DNA from: JALXDT01 sp964634755
GTDB taxonomy: Bacteria; Acidobacteriota; Aminicenantia; JAMOAD01
DNA: 16,865 nt
NCBI GenBank assembly: GCA_964634755.1
Contig: CAZWJH010000056.1
Span: 1 to 16,865 of the forward strand
Direction: 5' to 3'
A program made the translations under genes and the position numbers. The notes under the pieces are model-generated. The model searched no databases. It saw only the letters and a program-made list of their open reading frames with translations, and was not told the origin of the DNA. Positions 7,228 to 13,239 of the stretch are shown here, piece after piece (position 1 is the stretch's first letter; the number at the start of each line of letters is the position of its first letter).

Positions 7228-9017
7228 TGGCTAATGGCTATATGAATAAATTTTTGTTTATTGACATAAGTTCTAAAAGATTTGAGTTTAGAGAAACAAT
7301 TAAAGAAGATTTTGAAGAGTTTATCGGGGGTAAAGGACTTGGATTGAGGCTATTAATTAAGAATGGACTTGTAACCCAAGATCCTTTTTCTCCGGAAAAT
7401 CCTATTATATTTTTAACTGGCCCTTTTACCGGTACTGCTGTTCAAACTTCAGCACGCTCTACATTGGTAACAAAATCACCATTGACTGGGACTTTTCTTG
7501 ATTCTCACGTAGGAGGGCATTTCGGCCCTATGATTAAGAGAGTTGGAGTTGATTATATATATATTGTGGGAAAGAGTGAAAGCCCCATTTATCTTTATAT
7601 AACTCCGAAAAATGTTGTTTTTGAGGATGCCAGATATTTATGGGGTAAAGGTATTTTTGAAACTGAAAAAAAATTAAAAGAAAAATACCCTTCTTCAAGA
7701 GTGGCAGCAATAGGCCCCGCGGGAGAGAATTTAGTTCGTTTTGCTTGTATAGGGACTGATTATTACAGACAATTTGGAAGAGGGGGGTCAGGTGCTGTTA
7801 TGGGGTATAAAAAGTTAAAAGCTGTTGTTCTGGAAGGAAGTGAGAAGATAGAGTATTTTGACAGAGATTCTTTTATGAAAATAAATAAGAAGTTAACTAA
7901 AGATATAGTTTCTCATCCTAATAGGAAGAAAAGGTACGAACTTGGAACAGCAATGTGGGTAAGAATGGGACAGGAAGATGGTAAATTCCTTCCAACCCGA
8001 AATTTCCAGGATGTTCAATTTGAAGAATATGAAAAAATAACCTCGGAATCTATGAAAAAAGAGCTGAGCTGGAAAAGCGTCGGATGTTTTAATTGTGCTA
8101 TTTTGTGTTCTAAGTTGGCTCATTGGGATGGAAAAGAGGTGGAAGGACCTGAATATGAAACAACTGCATATCTTGGTTCCGGATGTGGAATAGGAGATCC
8201 AAAAGCTGTTGCTTATGCAAATTATCTTGTGGATGATTTAGGTCTTGATTCGATTTCTACCGGAGTTGTTATCTCTTTTGCCATGGAAGCCTTTGAAAAA
8301 GGCGCTATTACGCTGGATGATACTGATGGGATAGAGCTTAATTTTGGTAATAAAGAAGCTCTTTTTTCAATGATAAGGAAAATTGCTTATAGAGAAGGGA
8401 TTGGTAATTTACTTGCTGAGGGTACAAGAAGAGCTTCAGGGAAAATAGGGAAAGGAAGTGAATATTATGCCATTCAAATTGCAGGAATGGAGCTATCCGG
8501 GGTAAATATTAAAGGATGTGCTTCAATGGGACTTGTTTTGGCCACCTCTGATTTTGCAAGTCATACCAGGTTTTGGTCCGCTACAGCTGAAATGAATGGT
8601 CTCCTTAATTTTGAGAATACTCCTAAATTTGTTAAGGAAGGACAAGATAATATTAATGCAAGAAATTCATTGATTGTTTGTGATTTTGTTCCATATGATC
8701 TTGATAGATTTGTTCCTATACTTGAAAAAATAACCGGTTTTAAAAAAAGTGTGGAAGATTTGATGCGTCTTGGAGAAAAAATATCGAATTTAACAAGATT
8801 GTATAATTTGAAAAATGGTAGAAGGAGAGAGGATGATACGCTTCCTCCAAGATTTCTTGAGGAAAAACATCTATCTGGTATTTTTAAAGGAAAATATCTT
8901 ACAAGAGAGATTTTTTCCAAATGGCTTGATATGTATTATGATGTAAGAGGGTGGACAAAAGAAGGTGTCCCTTCACAAAAAAAATTAAGAGAGATAGGAA
9001 TAGACAACAAATTCTAA
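7227..9017 (+). CDS. aor: Aldehyde:ferredoxin oxidoreductase (tungstopterin enzyme)
   Basis: The protein has 596 residues, near the usual family length of about 600-625. The enzyme oxidises aldehydes to acids and reduces ferredoxin; it is oxygen-sensitive and cytoplasmic. Family landmarks run in order: FIGGKGLGLRLL (32-43), TGTFLDSHVGGHFG (87-100), GVDYIYIVGKSESPIYLYI (107-125), and GRGGSGAVMGYKKLKAV (184-200) with the pterin-binding glycines. The 4Fe-4S ligands are CxxCxxxC at Cys287, Cys290 and Cys294, with the fourth at Cys485 (SLIVCDF). EGPEYETTAYLGSGCGI is at 306-322. The start overlaps the upstream stop by one base (TAATG), and GAGGAG lies six bases before it, indicating translational coupling to homoserine dehydrogenase. 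The substrate is not readable from the sequence; a product of the neighbouring dehydrogenase is a candidate. Confidence 0.93.
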   Translation: MANGYMNKFLFIDISSKRFEFRETIKEDFEEFIGGKGLGLRLLIKNGLVTQDPFSPENPIIFLTGPFTGTAVQTSARSTLVTKSPLTGTFLDSHVGGHFGPMIKRVGVDYIYIVGKSESPIYLYITPKNVVFEDARYLWGKGIFETEKKLKEKYPSSRVAAIGPAGENLVRFACIGTDYYRQFGRGGSGAVMGYKKLKAVVLEGSEKIEYFDRDSFMKINKKLTKDIVSHPNRKKRYELGTAMWVRMGQEDGKFLPTRNFQDVQFEEYEKITSESMKKELSWKSVGCFNCAILCSKLAHWDGKEVEGPEYETTAYLGSGCGIGDPKAVAYANYLVDDLGLDSISTGVVISFAMEAFEKGAITLDDTDGIELNFGNKEALFSMIRKIAYREGIGNLLAEGTRRASGKIGKGSEYYAIQIAGMELSGVNIKGCASMGLVLATSDFASHTRFWSATAEMNGLLNFENTPKFVKEGQDNINARNSLIVCDFVPYDLDRFVPILEKITGFKKSVEDLMRLGEKISNLTRLYNLKNGRRREDDTLPPRFLEEKHLSGIFKGKYLTREIFSKWLDMYYDVRGWTKEGVPSQKKLREIGIDNKF

Positions 9018-9039
9018 AAATCAATTTCGGAGAAAAAAA

Positions 9040-10752
9040 ATGAAAAAAGGAATATTGAGTATTATTACATTTTTTTTGTTTTTAAATTTTCTTTTGGGAG
9101 TTAATTTTAAAGGAAGAATTGTTTGTAAAAACGGAAAACCTTTAAATATTGGTTATGTTTTAATAAAAAAAGAGGGAGAAAATAAGTTTATAAAGTCTAA
9201 TCTTTCAAAAAATGGTAGTTTTGAATTTAATAATATTGATGAAGGAATTTATAATTTTAAAGTTGATATCTTTAGTGTTGAAAAATTAAAAAATAGGATA
9301 GAGATAAAAGGTAAAGAATTTAGAAAGAATTTTATTGTGAGTTTGAGTTTGCTTGACAGACTCTTGATAAAAGTAAGAGGATTATCTGATTTTATGTGGG
9401 GCGCATGGATGATAATTCTTTTGCTTGGAACAGGAATAATTCTTACTTTTGTAACAGGTTTTGTTCAAATCAGGAGGTTGTCAAGCGCTTTGAGACTCGT
9501 TTTGAAAGGTGCTTTCAAAAAGGATATTACTAAAAAAGAGGATGGTGATATTTCTCCTTATGCTGCTTTAATGACAGCTCTTGCAGCGACTGTCGGAAAT
9601 GGTAATATTGCAGGGGTTGCCACTGCTATTGCAACGGGTGGACCTGGTGCTCCTTTTTGGATGTGGATGGCAGGATTTTTTGGTATGGCTACAAAGTATG
9701 CGGAAGGATTTTTGGGTGTAAAGTATAGAAAAAAGAACAAGTTTGGAGAAATGGCAGGGGGACCCATGTATTATGCGCGATATGGGATAAGCTGGAAACC
9801 GGCGGCAAAGTTCTTGGGCCTTTTGTTTGCAATTAGTGGAGGTATTACCGCTATTTTTGGGACAGGAAATATGGCTCAATCGAATTCAATGGCTTTAGCT
9901 TTCAACACTCAATTTAATGTCCCATTCTGGCTAAGTGGTCTTGTGATAGCTGTTTTAACAGGTATAGTTACTATCGGAGGAATAAAAAAAATAGGAAGTG
10001 TCTCTGAAAAATTGGTTCCTTCAATGATACTTTTTTATTTTGGCGGGACTTTAGTAATAATAATTGCCAATTTTACTAAGATTCCGGATGCTTTTGTTTT
10101 AATCTTTAAAAGTGCTTTTTCAGTTAAGGCAGTAGGAGGAGCTTTAATTGGAACAAGCATTAAACAAGCTATTTCAATTGGAGTTAGAAGAGGTGTTTTA
10201 TCAAATGAGGCAGGGCTTGGTTCTGCAGCTATTGCGCAGGCAGCATCAAAATCTCCCGAGCCTGTTTATAATGGACTTATTGCAATGACCGGTACTTTTA
10301 TTGATACCATCGTGGTAAACACTTTAACAACTTTAACAATCATTCTCTCTGGCGCATATCTTTTTACAGCAGCCTACGGTTCATCAGAGGGCCTCACTTC
10401 AACTGCGTTAACGATGAAAGCATTTTCCTCAGTAATTCCACACGGGGGGATTATTATTGCTTTATCTTCCTTTCTTTTTGGATATTCTACTCTATTAGGG
10501 TGGAGTTATTATGGTGAAAAAAGTGTGGAGTATGTTTTTGGAGAAAAAGTGGTTTATCCGTACAGAATCATTTTTATAGTTGCTCTTTTTATAGGAGCTA
10601 TTGTACAGGGTGCACACCTTAATATTATATGGTATCTGGGAGATTCCGCTAATGCAATGATGGCTTTCCCTAATCTGGTGGCTCTTCTGTTTTTGATAGG
10701 AATTATTAAAAAAGAAACAGCGAAAAAGCTTTATGAAAAAAAATTATGGTAA
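9040..10752 (+). CDS. AGCS-family sodium:alanine/glycine symporter with extra N-terminal signal peptide and beta-sandwich domain
   Basis: The protein has 570 residues. From about residue 105 it is a normal AGCS transporter, which imports alanine, glycine or related amino acids with Na+. LSDFMWGAWMIILLLGTGI (115-133) is the usual first membrane helix. The signature AATVGNGNIAGVATAIATGG (182-201) and GEMAGGPMYYARYG follow, then many hydrophobic helices up to a short basic tail. Unusually, residues 1-20 form an apparent signal sequence or membrane anchor, and 21-104 resemble a carboxypeptidase-regulatory/transthyretin-like beta-sandwich (FKGRIVCKNGKPLNIGYVLI, NGSFEFNNIDEGIYNF). Start and frame are continuous, with GGAGA seven bases upstream of the ATG. 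It lies 22 bases after AOR and overlaps the next gene by one base. Transporter identity is near certain; the function of the extension is unknown. Confidence 0.93.
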   Translation: MKKGILSIITFFLFLNFLLGVNFKGRIVCKNGKPLNIGYVLIKKEGENKFIKSNLSKNGSFEFNNIDEGIYNFKVDIFSVEKLKNRIEIKGKEFRKNFIVSLSLLDRLLIKVRGLSDFMWGAWMIILLLGTGIILTFVTGFVQIRRLSSALRLVLKGAFKKDITKKEDGDISPYAALMTALAATVGNGNIAGVATAIATGGPGAPFWMWMAGFFGMATKYAEGFLGVKYRKKNKFGEMAGGPMYYARYGISWKPAAKFLGLLFAISGGITAIFGTGNMAQSNSMALAFNTQFNVPFWLSGLVIAVLTGIVTIGGIKKIGSVSEKLVPSMILFYFGGTLVIIIANFTKIPDAFVLIFKSAFSVKAVGGALIGTSIKQAISIGVRRGVLSNEAGLGSAAIAQAASKSPEPVYNGLIAMTGTFIDTIVVNTLTTLTIILSGAYLFTAAYGSSEGLTSTALTMKAFSSVIPHGGIIIALSSFLFGYSTLLGWSYYGEKSVEYVFGEKVVYPYRIIFIVALFIGAIVQGAHLNIIWYLGDSANAMMAFPNLVALLFLIGIIKKETAKKLYEKKLW

Positions 10753-11456
10753 TGCATAAAAATAGGAAAAATAATATTTTTGTTTTTTTTATTATAGTTT
10801 TTTCTTTGGTTTCTTTTTTAATGGGAGAAAAGAGGGTCCCCATTAAGGAAATTAACAAGGTTCACTTGGAGTTAAACTCTTATGATATAAAAATAATAGG
10901 AGTAAAAGCTGATAACTGTATATTTCTGCAGGGAGAAACTCAGAATTTGGAATTTAATAGAAATAAGGATGAGCTTATTATCAAAAATTCTAAAAATCTT
11001 TCGAATAAAAGTAAAAAGTTAAAAGTTTTTCTTCCCTTAAAAGTTGAATTGCAAATTTTTCTCTTTTCTGGAGAAGTAGCAATAAAGGATTTTCCAAATA
11101 AAATTTTTCTTAACTCATACAAGTGTAATTTTTCTTATGAGGGAGATACTTTTAGCGGTTTCATTAAGATTAGAAATGGTCAAATCAATATTAAAGCGAA
11201 AAAACTTGCAGGTGAAACAGTTCTTAAAACGGAATACGGTGATATTAAACTTAATTTATCAGAATATAAGAATCTCTCTTTATTATTGAAAACAAATTTT
11301 GGTAATTTTTATATTAATAAGAAGTATTTATTAAAAAGTGTAAGAGTTTTTAACGGAATTTTTCCTATGAAAAAATTAATTTATAATTTTCCGGGAGAAA
11401 ATAAATTTTTCTTAAAGATGCTATCGACTTACGGGAATATTTTATTAATCATTTAA
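10752..11456 (+). CDS. Exported DUF4097-like beta-helix protein, coupled to the symporter
   Basis: The protein has 234 residues from the ATG at 10752, which overlaps the symporter stop by one base (TAATG). An in-frame ATG at 10746 is possible but lies inside the previous gene and has no ribosome site. Residues about 9-25 are a signal peptide or single membrane anchor. The rest is repetitive beta-strand sequence with paired patterns such as INKVHLELNSYDIKII, GEVAIKDFP, GFIKIRNGQINIKAKKL, ETVLKTEYGDIKLNL and LLLKTNFGNFYI. These stacked strands resemble DUF4097/DUF2807 putative adhesins. No catalytic motif is visible. As no Shine-Dalgarno precedes it, it should depend on translation of the symporter. 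It ends two bases from the stop of the convergent gene. A role in the envelope with the transporter is inference. Confidence 0.6.
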   Translation: MHKNRKNNIFVFFIIVFSLVSFLMGEKRVPIKEINKVHLELNSYDIKIIGVKADNCIFLQGETQNLEFNRNKDELIIKNSKNLSNKSKKLKVFLPLKVELQIFLFSGEVAIKDFPNKIFLNSYKCNFSYEGDTFSGFIKIRNGQINIKAKKLAGETVLKTEYGDIKLNLSEYKNLSLLLKTNFGNFYINKKYLLKSVRVFNGIFPMKKLIYNFPGENKFFLKMLSTYGNILLII

Positions 11457-11458
11457 TT

Positions 11459-12316
11459 TTATTTAATAGCTTCTCCTTCGGGATACTTTCTTATTATTTC
11501 TGATGGAACTTTGTAAACGCTCTTCCATCCACCGTATCTTTTTAAAACCGCAGGGGAGGAGAGAGGGCACTTTTTCCCATTTTTAATTAAATAAACGGGA
11601 ATTCCGGATATTTTTAAGTCCTCCATTACCAATCTTCCTTCAAATGTCTCTTTTATTGGTTTCCCGTCAGGAACCGTACTTAGAGTTTTAAGTGAAATTT
11701 TCTTTAAGAGCTTCCACGGATTTTTCTTCTTCATTTTAAAAAATGTGAATGCATAGAGGCTTTCAAGATCAGCAAAAGGTCTTTTTACATATTTACCGAT
11801 CCCTTCCCTCTGAATATAATAAACAGTATCACCCCTCCCTTTTACATAGTGTCCACTTAGATATGATAAGTTGGTGGCAGAGCCCCATCTTGAAAACTCG
11901 CCTTCCATATCATTCAGAATATATTCAGCCTCTCTTAGTTCATAGGGGCTTATTCTAAGAGCATACATATCCTCTTTTAATTGGTCAAAATAGTCTGCAA
12001 CATATCTGAAAGCATTGTAAAGATTTGTACTGAGATAACTGCTTGAATAAAAGGATTCGCTTTCTGTCAAAAGCTTTTTAAAAAGATTTACCGCAGCTAT
12101 AAAATTTGAAGAACTGAATAAAACCTTTTGCTCTCTTTCGGAAATTACCCCATCCCAGCCCTTGAAGTGTTCATAACTTCTCTGTGCTATTATTATGGCT
12201 TTTGCTTCAAGCTCACTTGTCAATTTAAGCAAATCCTCTTTTATAAAGGATGGAATATAGGCAAATAGGTTTAAACTGAGGAATAAAGCAATCATAAACA
12301 CAAGCTTCTTTTTCAT
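11459..12316 (-). CDS. Secreted protein of unknown function
   Basis: I do not recognise this 285-residue protein. Residues 1-19 form a signal peptide (MKKK, hydrophobic core, then LFA before YIPS), so it should be exported. Residues about 24-140 are predicted helical and amphipathic (for example LLKLTSELEAKAIIIAQRSY and LFKKLLTESESFY). A middle segment has aromatic-rich turns, and the C-terminal part (about 205-285) is strand-like and ends in YKVPSEIIRKYPEGEAIK. There is one Cys, in GKKCPLS. AGGAGG (minus strand, 12327-12322) lies five bases before the ATG, which fixes the start. The gene is monocistronic and convergent with the DUF4097-like gene, with only two bases between the stop codons and no terminator between them, so antisense read-through is likely. 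Confidence 0.7.
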   Translation of the reverse strand: MKKKLVFMIALFLSLNLFAYIPSFIKEDLLKLTSELEAKAIIIAQRSYEHFKGWDGVISEREQKVLFSSSNFIAAVNLFKKLLTESESFYSSSYLSTNLYNAFRYVADYFDQLKEDMYALRISPYELREAEYILNDMEGEFSRWGSATNLSYLSGHYVKGRGDTVYYIQREGIGKYVKRPFADLESLYAFTFFKMKKKNPWKLLKKISLKTLSTVPDGKPIKETFEGRLVMEDLKISGIPVYLIKNGKKCPLSSPAVLKRYGGWKSVYKVPSEIIRKYPEGEAIK

Positions 12317-12330
12317 TCATGCCTCCTTAG

Positions 12331-12351
12331 TTGTAATATAATAATTTACAA
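12331..12351. promoter_or_regulatory. Inverted repeat TTGTAA-N9-TTACAA upstream of the secreted-protein gene
   Basis: Perfect six-base arms (12331-12336 and 12346-12351) lie 15 bases upstream of the minus-strand ATG, just beyond its ribosome site. This is a candidate operator or promoter element for that gene. The sequence is A/T-rich, so support is weak. Confidence 0.25.
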
Positions 12352-12370
12352 TAAAAAGAGAAAAAAATCC

Positions 12371-12399
12371 ACAAGAAAATGTCTTGTCCTAAAATAGGA
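12371..12399. repeat. Two adjacent short hairpins
   Basis: ACAAGA (12371-12376) pairs with TCTTGT (12382-12387) across five bases. It is followed directly by TCCTA (12387-12391) pairing with TAGGA (12395-12399) across AAA. The flanking AATCC and GGATT can also pair, giving a small cruciform-like element. Its function is unknown; it lies in the likely 5' leader or promoter region of the minus-strand gene. Confidence 0.35.
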
Positions 12400-12447
12400 T
12401 TATTTACGAAAACAAAATATTGTAATAATTAATAACAAAACATTTAA

Positions 12448-12468
12448 AGACGCACGATCCGCGCGTCT
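12448..12468. repeat. AGACGC...GCGTCT hairpin, REP-like
   Basis: AGACGC (12448-12453) pairs with GCGTCT (12463-12468), with a further two C-G/G-C pairs inside after one mismatch. It is GC-rich within very AT-rich DNA, like the other palindromes at 6109-6134 and 12540-12567. Confidence 0.5.
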
Positions 12469-12529
12469 CAAACATAATACAAATGGTATGAAATAATAGA
12501 GGACAAAAATGACAGAAAATTATAATCCC

Positions 12530-12623
12530 AAAATTCTCCGTAGAGACCTTGCATGCAAGGTCTCTACAATGAATTGGTAATAATATTATTACGAATGAGG
12601 ATCATTTGATTTCGGAGGATTTT
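12530..12623. repeat. Nested palindrome block with imperfect terminal inverted repeats, MITE-like
   Basis: Outer arms AAAATTCTCCG (12530-12540) and CGGAGGATTTT (12613-12623) match as inverted repeats in 10 of 11 positions. Inside are a perfect 28-base palindrome at 12540-12567 (half-site GTAGAGACCTTGCA) and a perfect 16-base palindrome GTAATAATATTATTAC at 12577-12592, which extends by three more pairs after one G-G mismatch. I do not see a clean target-site duplication, so mobility is inference. Confidence 0.5.
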
Positions 12624-12690
12624 AATTGTAAAATTAATTGTATGAATGGTTGCGGGTTTATTTTTAGAATAAAAAAAGCCAAGAGCAAAA

Positions 12691-12710
12691 AGCCTCCAAG
12701 CTTCGGAGCT
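12691..12710 (+). other. Leader hairpin upstream of the thiamine-binding gene
   Basis: AGCCTCC (12691-12697) pairs with GGAGCT (12705-12710) with one bulged C, closing the loop AAGCTTC. Its CCTCC could alternatively pair with the GGAGG of the ribosome site at 12831-12835. This offers a possible on/off switch, but it is unproven. Confidence 0.3.
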
Positions 12711-12778
12711 GAAATACTGATGAATAGTAAAAAGTTAAATGGGAGACATCATAAATAAATACAAAAAGGTGACAACAA

Positions 12779-12805
12779 ATGAAAAAAGAGCTTCGGGGTT
12801 TGTGA
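12779..12805 (+). CDS. Possible eight-codon leader ORF (MKKELRGL)
   Basis: ATG at 12779 is preceded by AAGGTGA-like sequence (GGTGA at 12768-12772, six-base spacing). It reads eight sense codons to TGA at 12803-12805. The hairpin at 12810-12822 follows within five bases, then the ribosome site of the thiamine-binding gene. This arrangement would suit translational control, but such a short ORF can arise by chance. Confidence 0.25.
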   Translation: MKKELRGL

Positions 12806-12809
12806 CTTT

Positions 12810-12822
12810 AGCCTTGAAGGCT
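12810..12822 (+). other. Hairpin adjacent to the ribosome-binding site of the thiamine-binding gene
   Basis: AGCCT (12810-12814) pairs with AGGCT (12818-12822) across TGA. It ends six bases before the AAGGAGGT ribosome site (12829-12836), so it may modulate initiation at 12843. Confidence 0.35.
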
Positions 12823-12842
12823 TCTTGTAAGGAGGTAAAAAA

Positions 12843-13151
12843 ATGGCAATGCTTCAAATAACAATTATGCCCTCTCCTCCGAAAGAGAGAACAGGAGTAA
12901 GCGAGTATGTTGCCGAAGCATTAAAGGTTGTTAAAAGTTCAGGTTTAAAGTATGAACTCACTCCCACTGCAACAGTAATTGAGGGTGATATTGATGAACT
13001 TTTTGAAGTGGCAAAGAAAGTGCACGAAATTAGTTTTGACAAAGGCGCCCGAAGGGTTGTAACTGTTATTATGATTGATGACAGAAGAGATAAAAAAATA
13101 ACTATGGAGTATAAGAAAAAATCAGTGCTTGATAAGGTGGAAAAGCTTTAA
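12843..13151 (+). CDS. MTH1187-family thiamine-binding protein (COG0011)
   Basis: The protein has 102 residues, the usual size of this small ferredoxin-like-fold family (PF01910, formerly DUF77), whose members bind thiamine or its pyrimidine part. Landmarks are ITIMPSPPKERTGVSEYVAEAL near the start, YELTPTATVIEGDIDELFEVAKKVHE (39-64), the strand-turn-strand core, and GARRVVTVIMIDDRRDKK (68-85). It is soluble and cytoplasmic, with no signal peptide. AAGGAGGT lies close before the ATG. No thiamine biosynthesis or ABC transporter genes are adjacent, and I find no canonical TPP riboswitch core, so its role here is unassigned. The upstream leader has two hairpins and a possible mini-ORF. Confidence 0.88.
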   Translation: MAMLQITIMPSPPKERTGVSEYVAEALKVVKSSGLKYELTPTATVIEGDIDELFEVAKKVHEISFDKGARRVVTVIMIDDRRDKKITMEYKKKSVLDKVEKL

Positions 13152-13224
13152 ATATATCATTGTACCCATTAAAAAAATATATTTATCTTGTTTAGAGTAA
13201 ATAATTGTGTTAGTTTTAAATATT

Positions 13225-13232
13225 AAAGGAGG
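13225..13232 (+). promoter_or_regulatory. Ribosome-binding site choosing the glycosidase start at 13240
   Basis: AAAGGAGG lies seven bases before the ATG at 13240, where the protein begins directly with a signal peptide (MKKIFFLFF). An in-frame GTG at 13207 has no ribosome site and would add 11 residues ahead of the signal peptide, so it is not used here. Confidence 0.8.
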
Positions 13233-13239
13233 AAAAAGT

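Larger units (their letters stand above)
12317..12842. other. 526-base intergenic region rich in palindromes
   Basis: No confident protein gene lies here. Reading left to right it holds the ribosome site of the minus-strand gene; TTGTAA-N9-TTACAA (12331-12351); two adjacent small hairpins (12371-12387 and 12387-12399); an AGACGC hairpin (12448-12468); a nested palindrome block (12530-12623); a hairpin (12691-12710); a possible eight-codon leader (12779-12805); and a hairpin (12810-12822) just before the ribosome site of the thiamine-binding gene. The structures look like decayed short repeats on the left and a structured mRNA leader on the right. Confidence 0.6.

Noticed and set aside
9558..9879. 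Two minus-strand open frames inside the symporter gene
   Set aside because: They run antisense to the highly conserved transporter signature and have no domain features.
10746..10751. ATG at 10746 as start of the DUF4097-like gene
   Set aside because: It is possible, but the ATG at 10752 forms a TAATG overlap identical to the homoserine dehydrogenase/AOR junction, so it is preferred.
12717..12723. CTGATGA resembling a hammerhead ribozyme core
   Set aside because: The GAAA just upstream is separated from it by only two bases, and no stems II or III can be drawn around the motif.
12660..12842. TPP riboswitch before the thiamine-binding gene
   Set aside because: Pieces such as GCTGAAATA and CTGAT look similar, but the conserved ACCC and GAACCTGAT core and the P4/P5 arms are missing.
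13207..13239. In-frame GTG as start of the glycosidase
   Set aside because: No ribosome site precedes it, and it would put 11 residues ahead of a clean signal peptide that has AAAGGAGG at the right distance.
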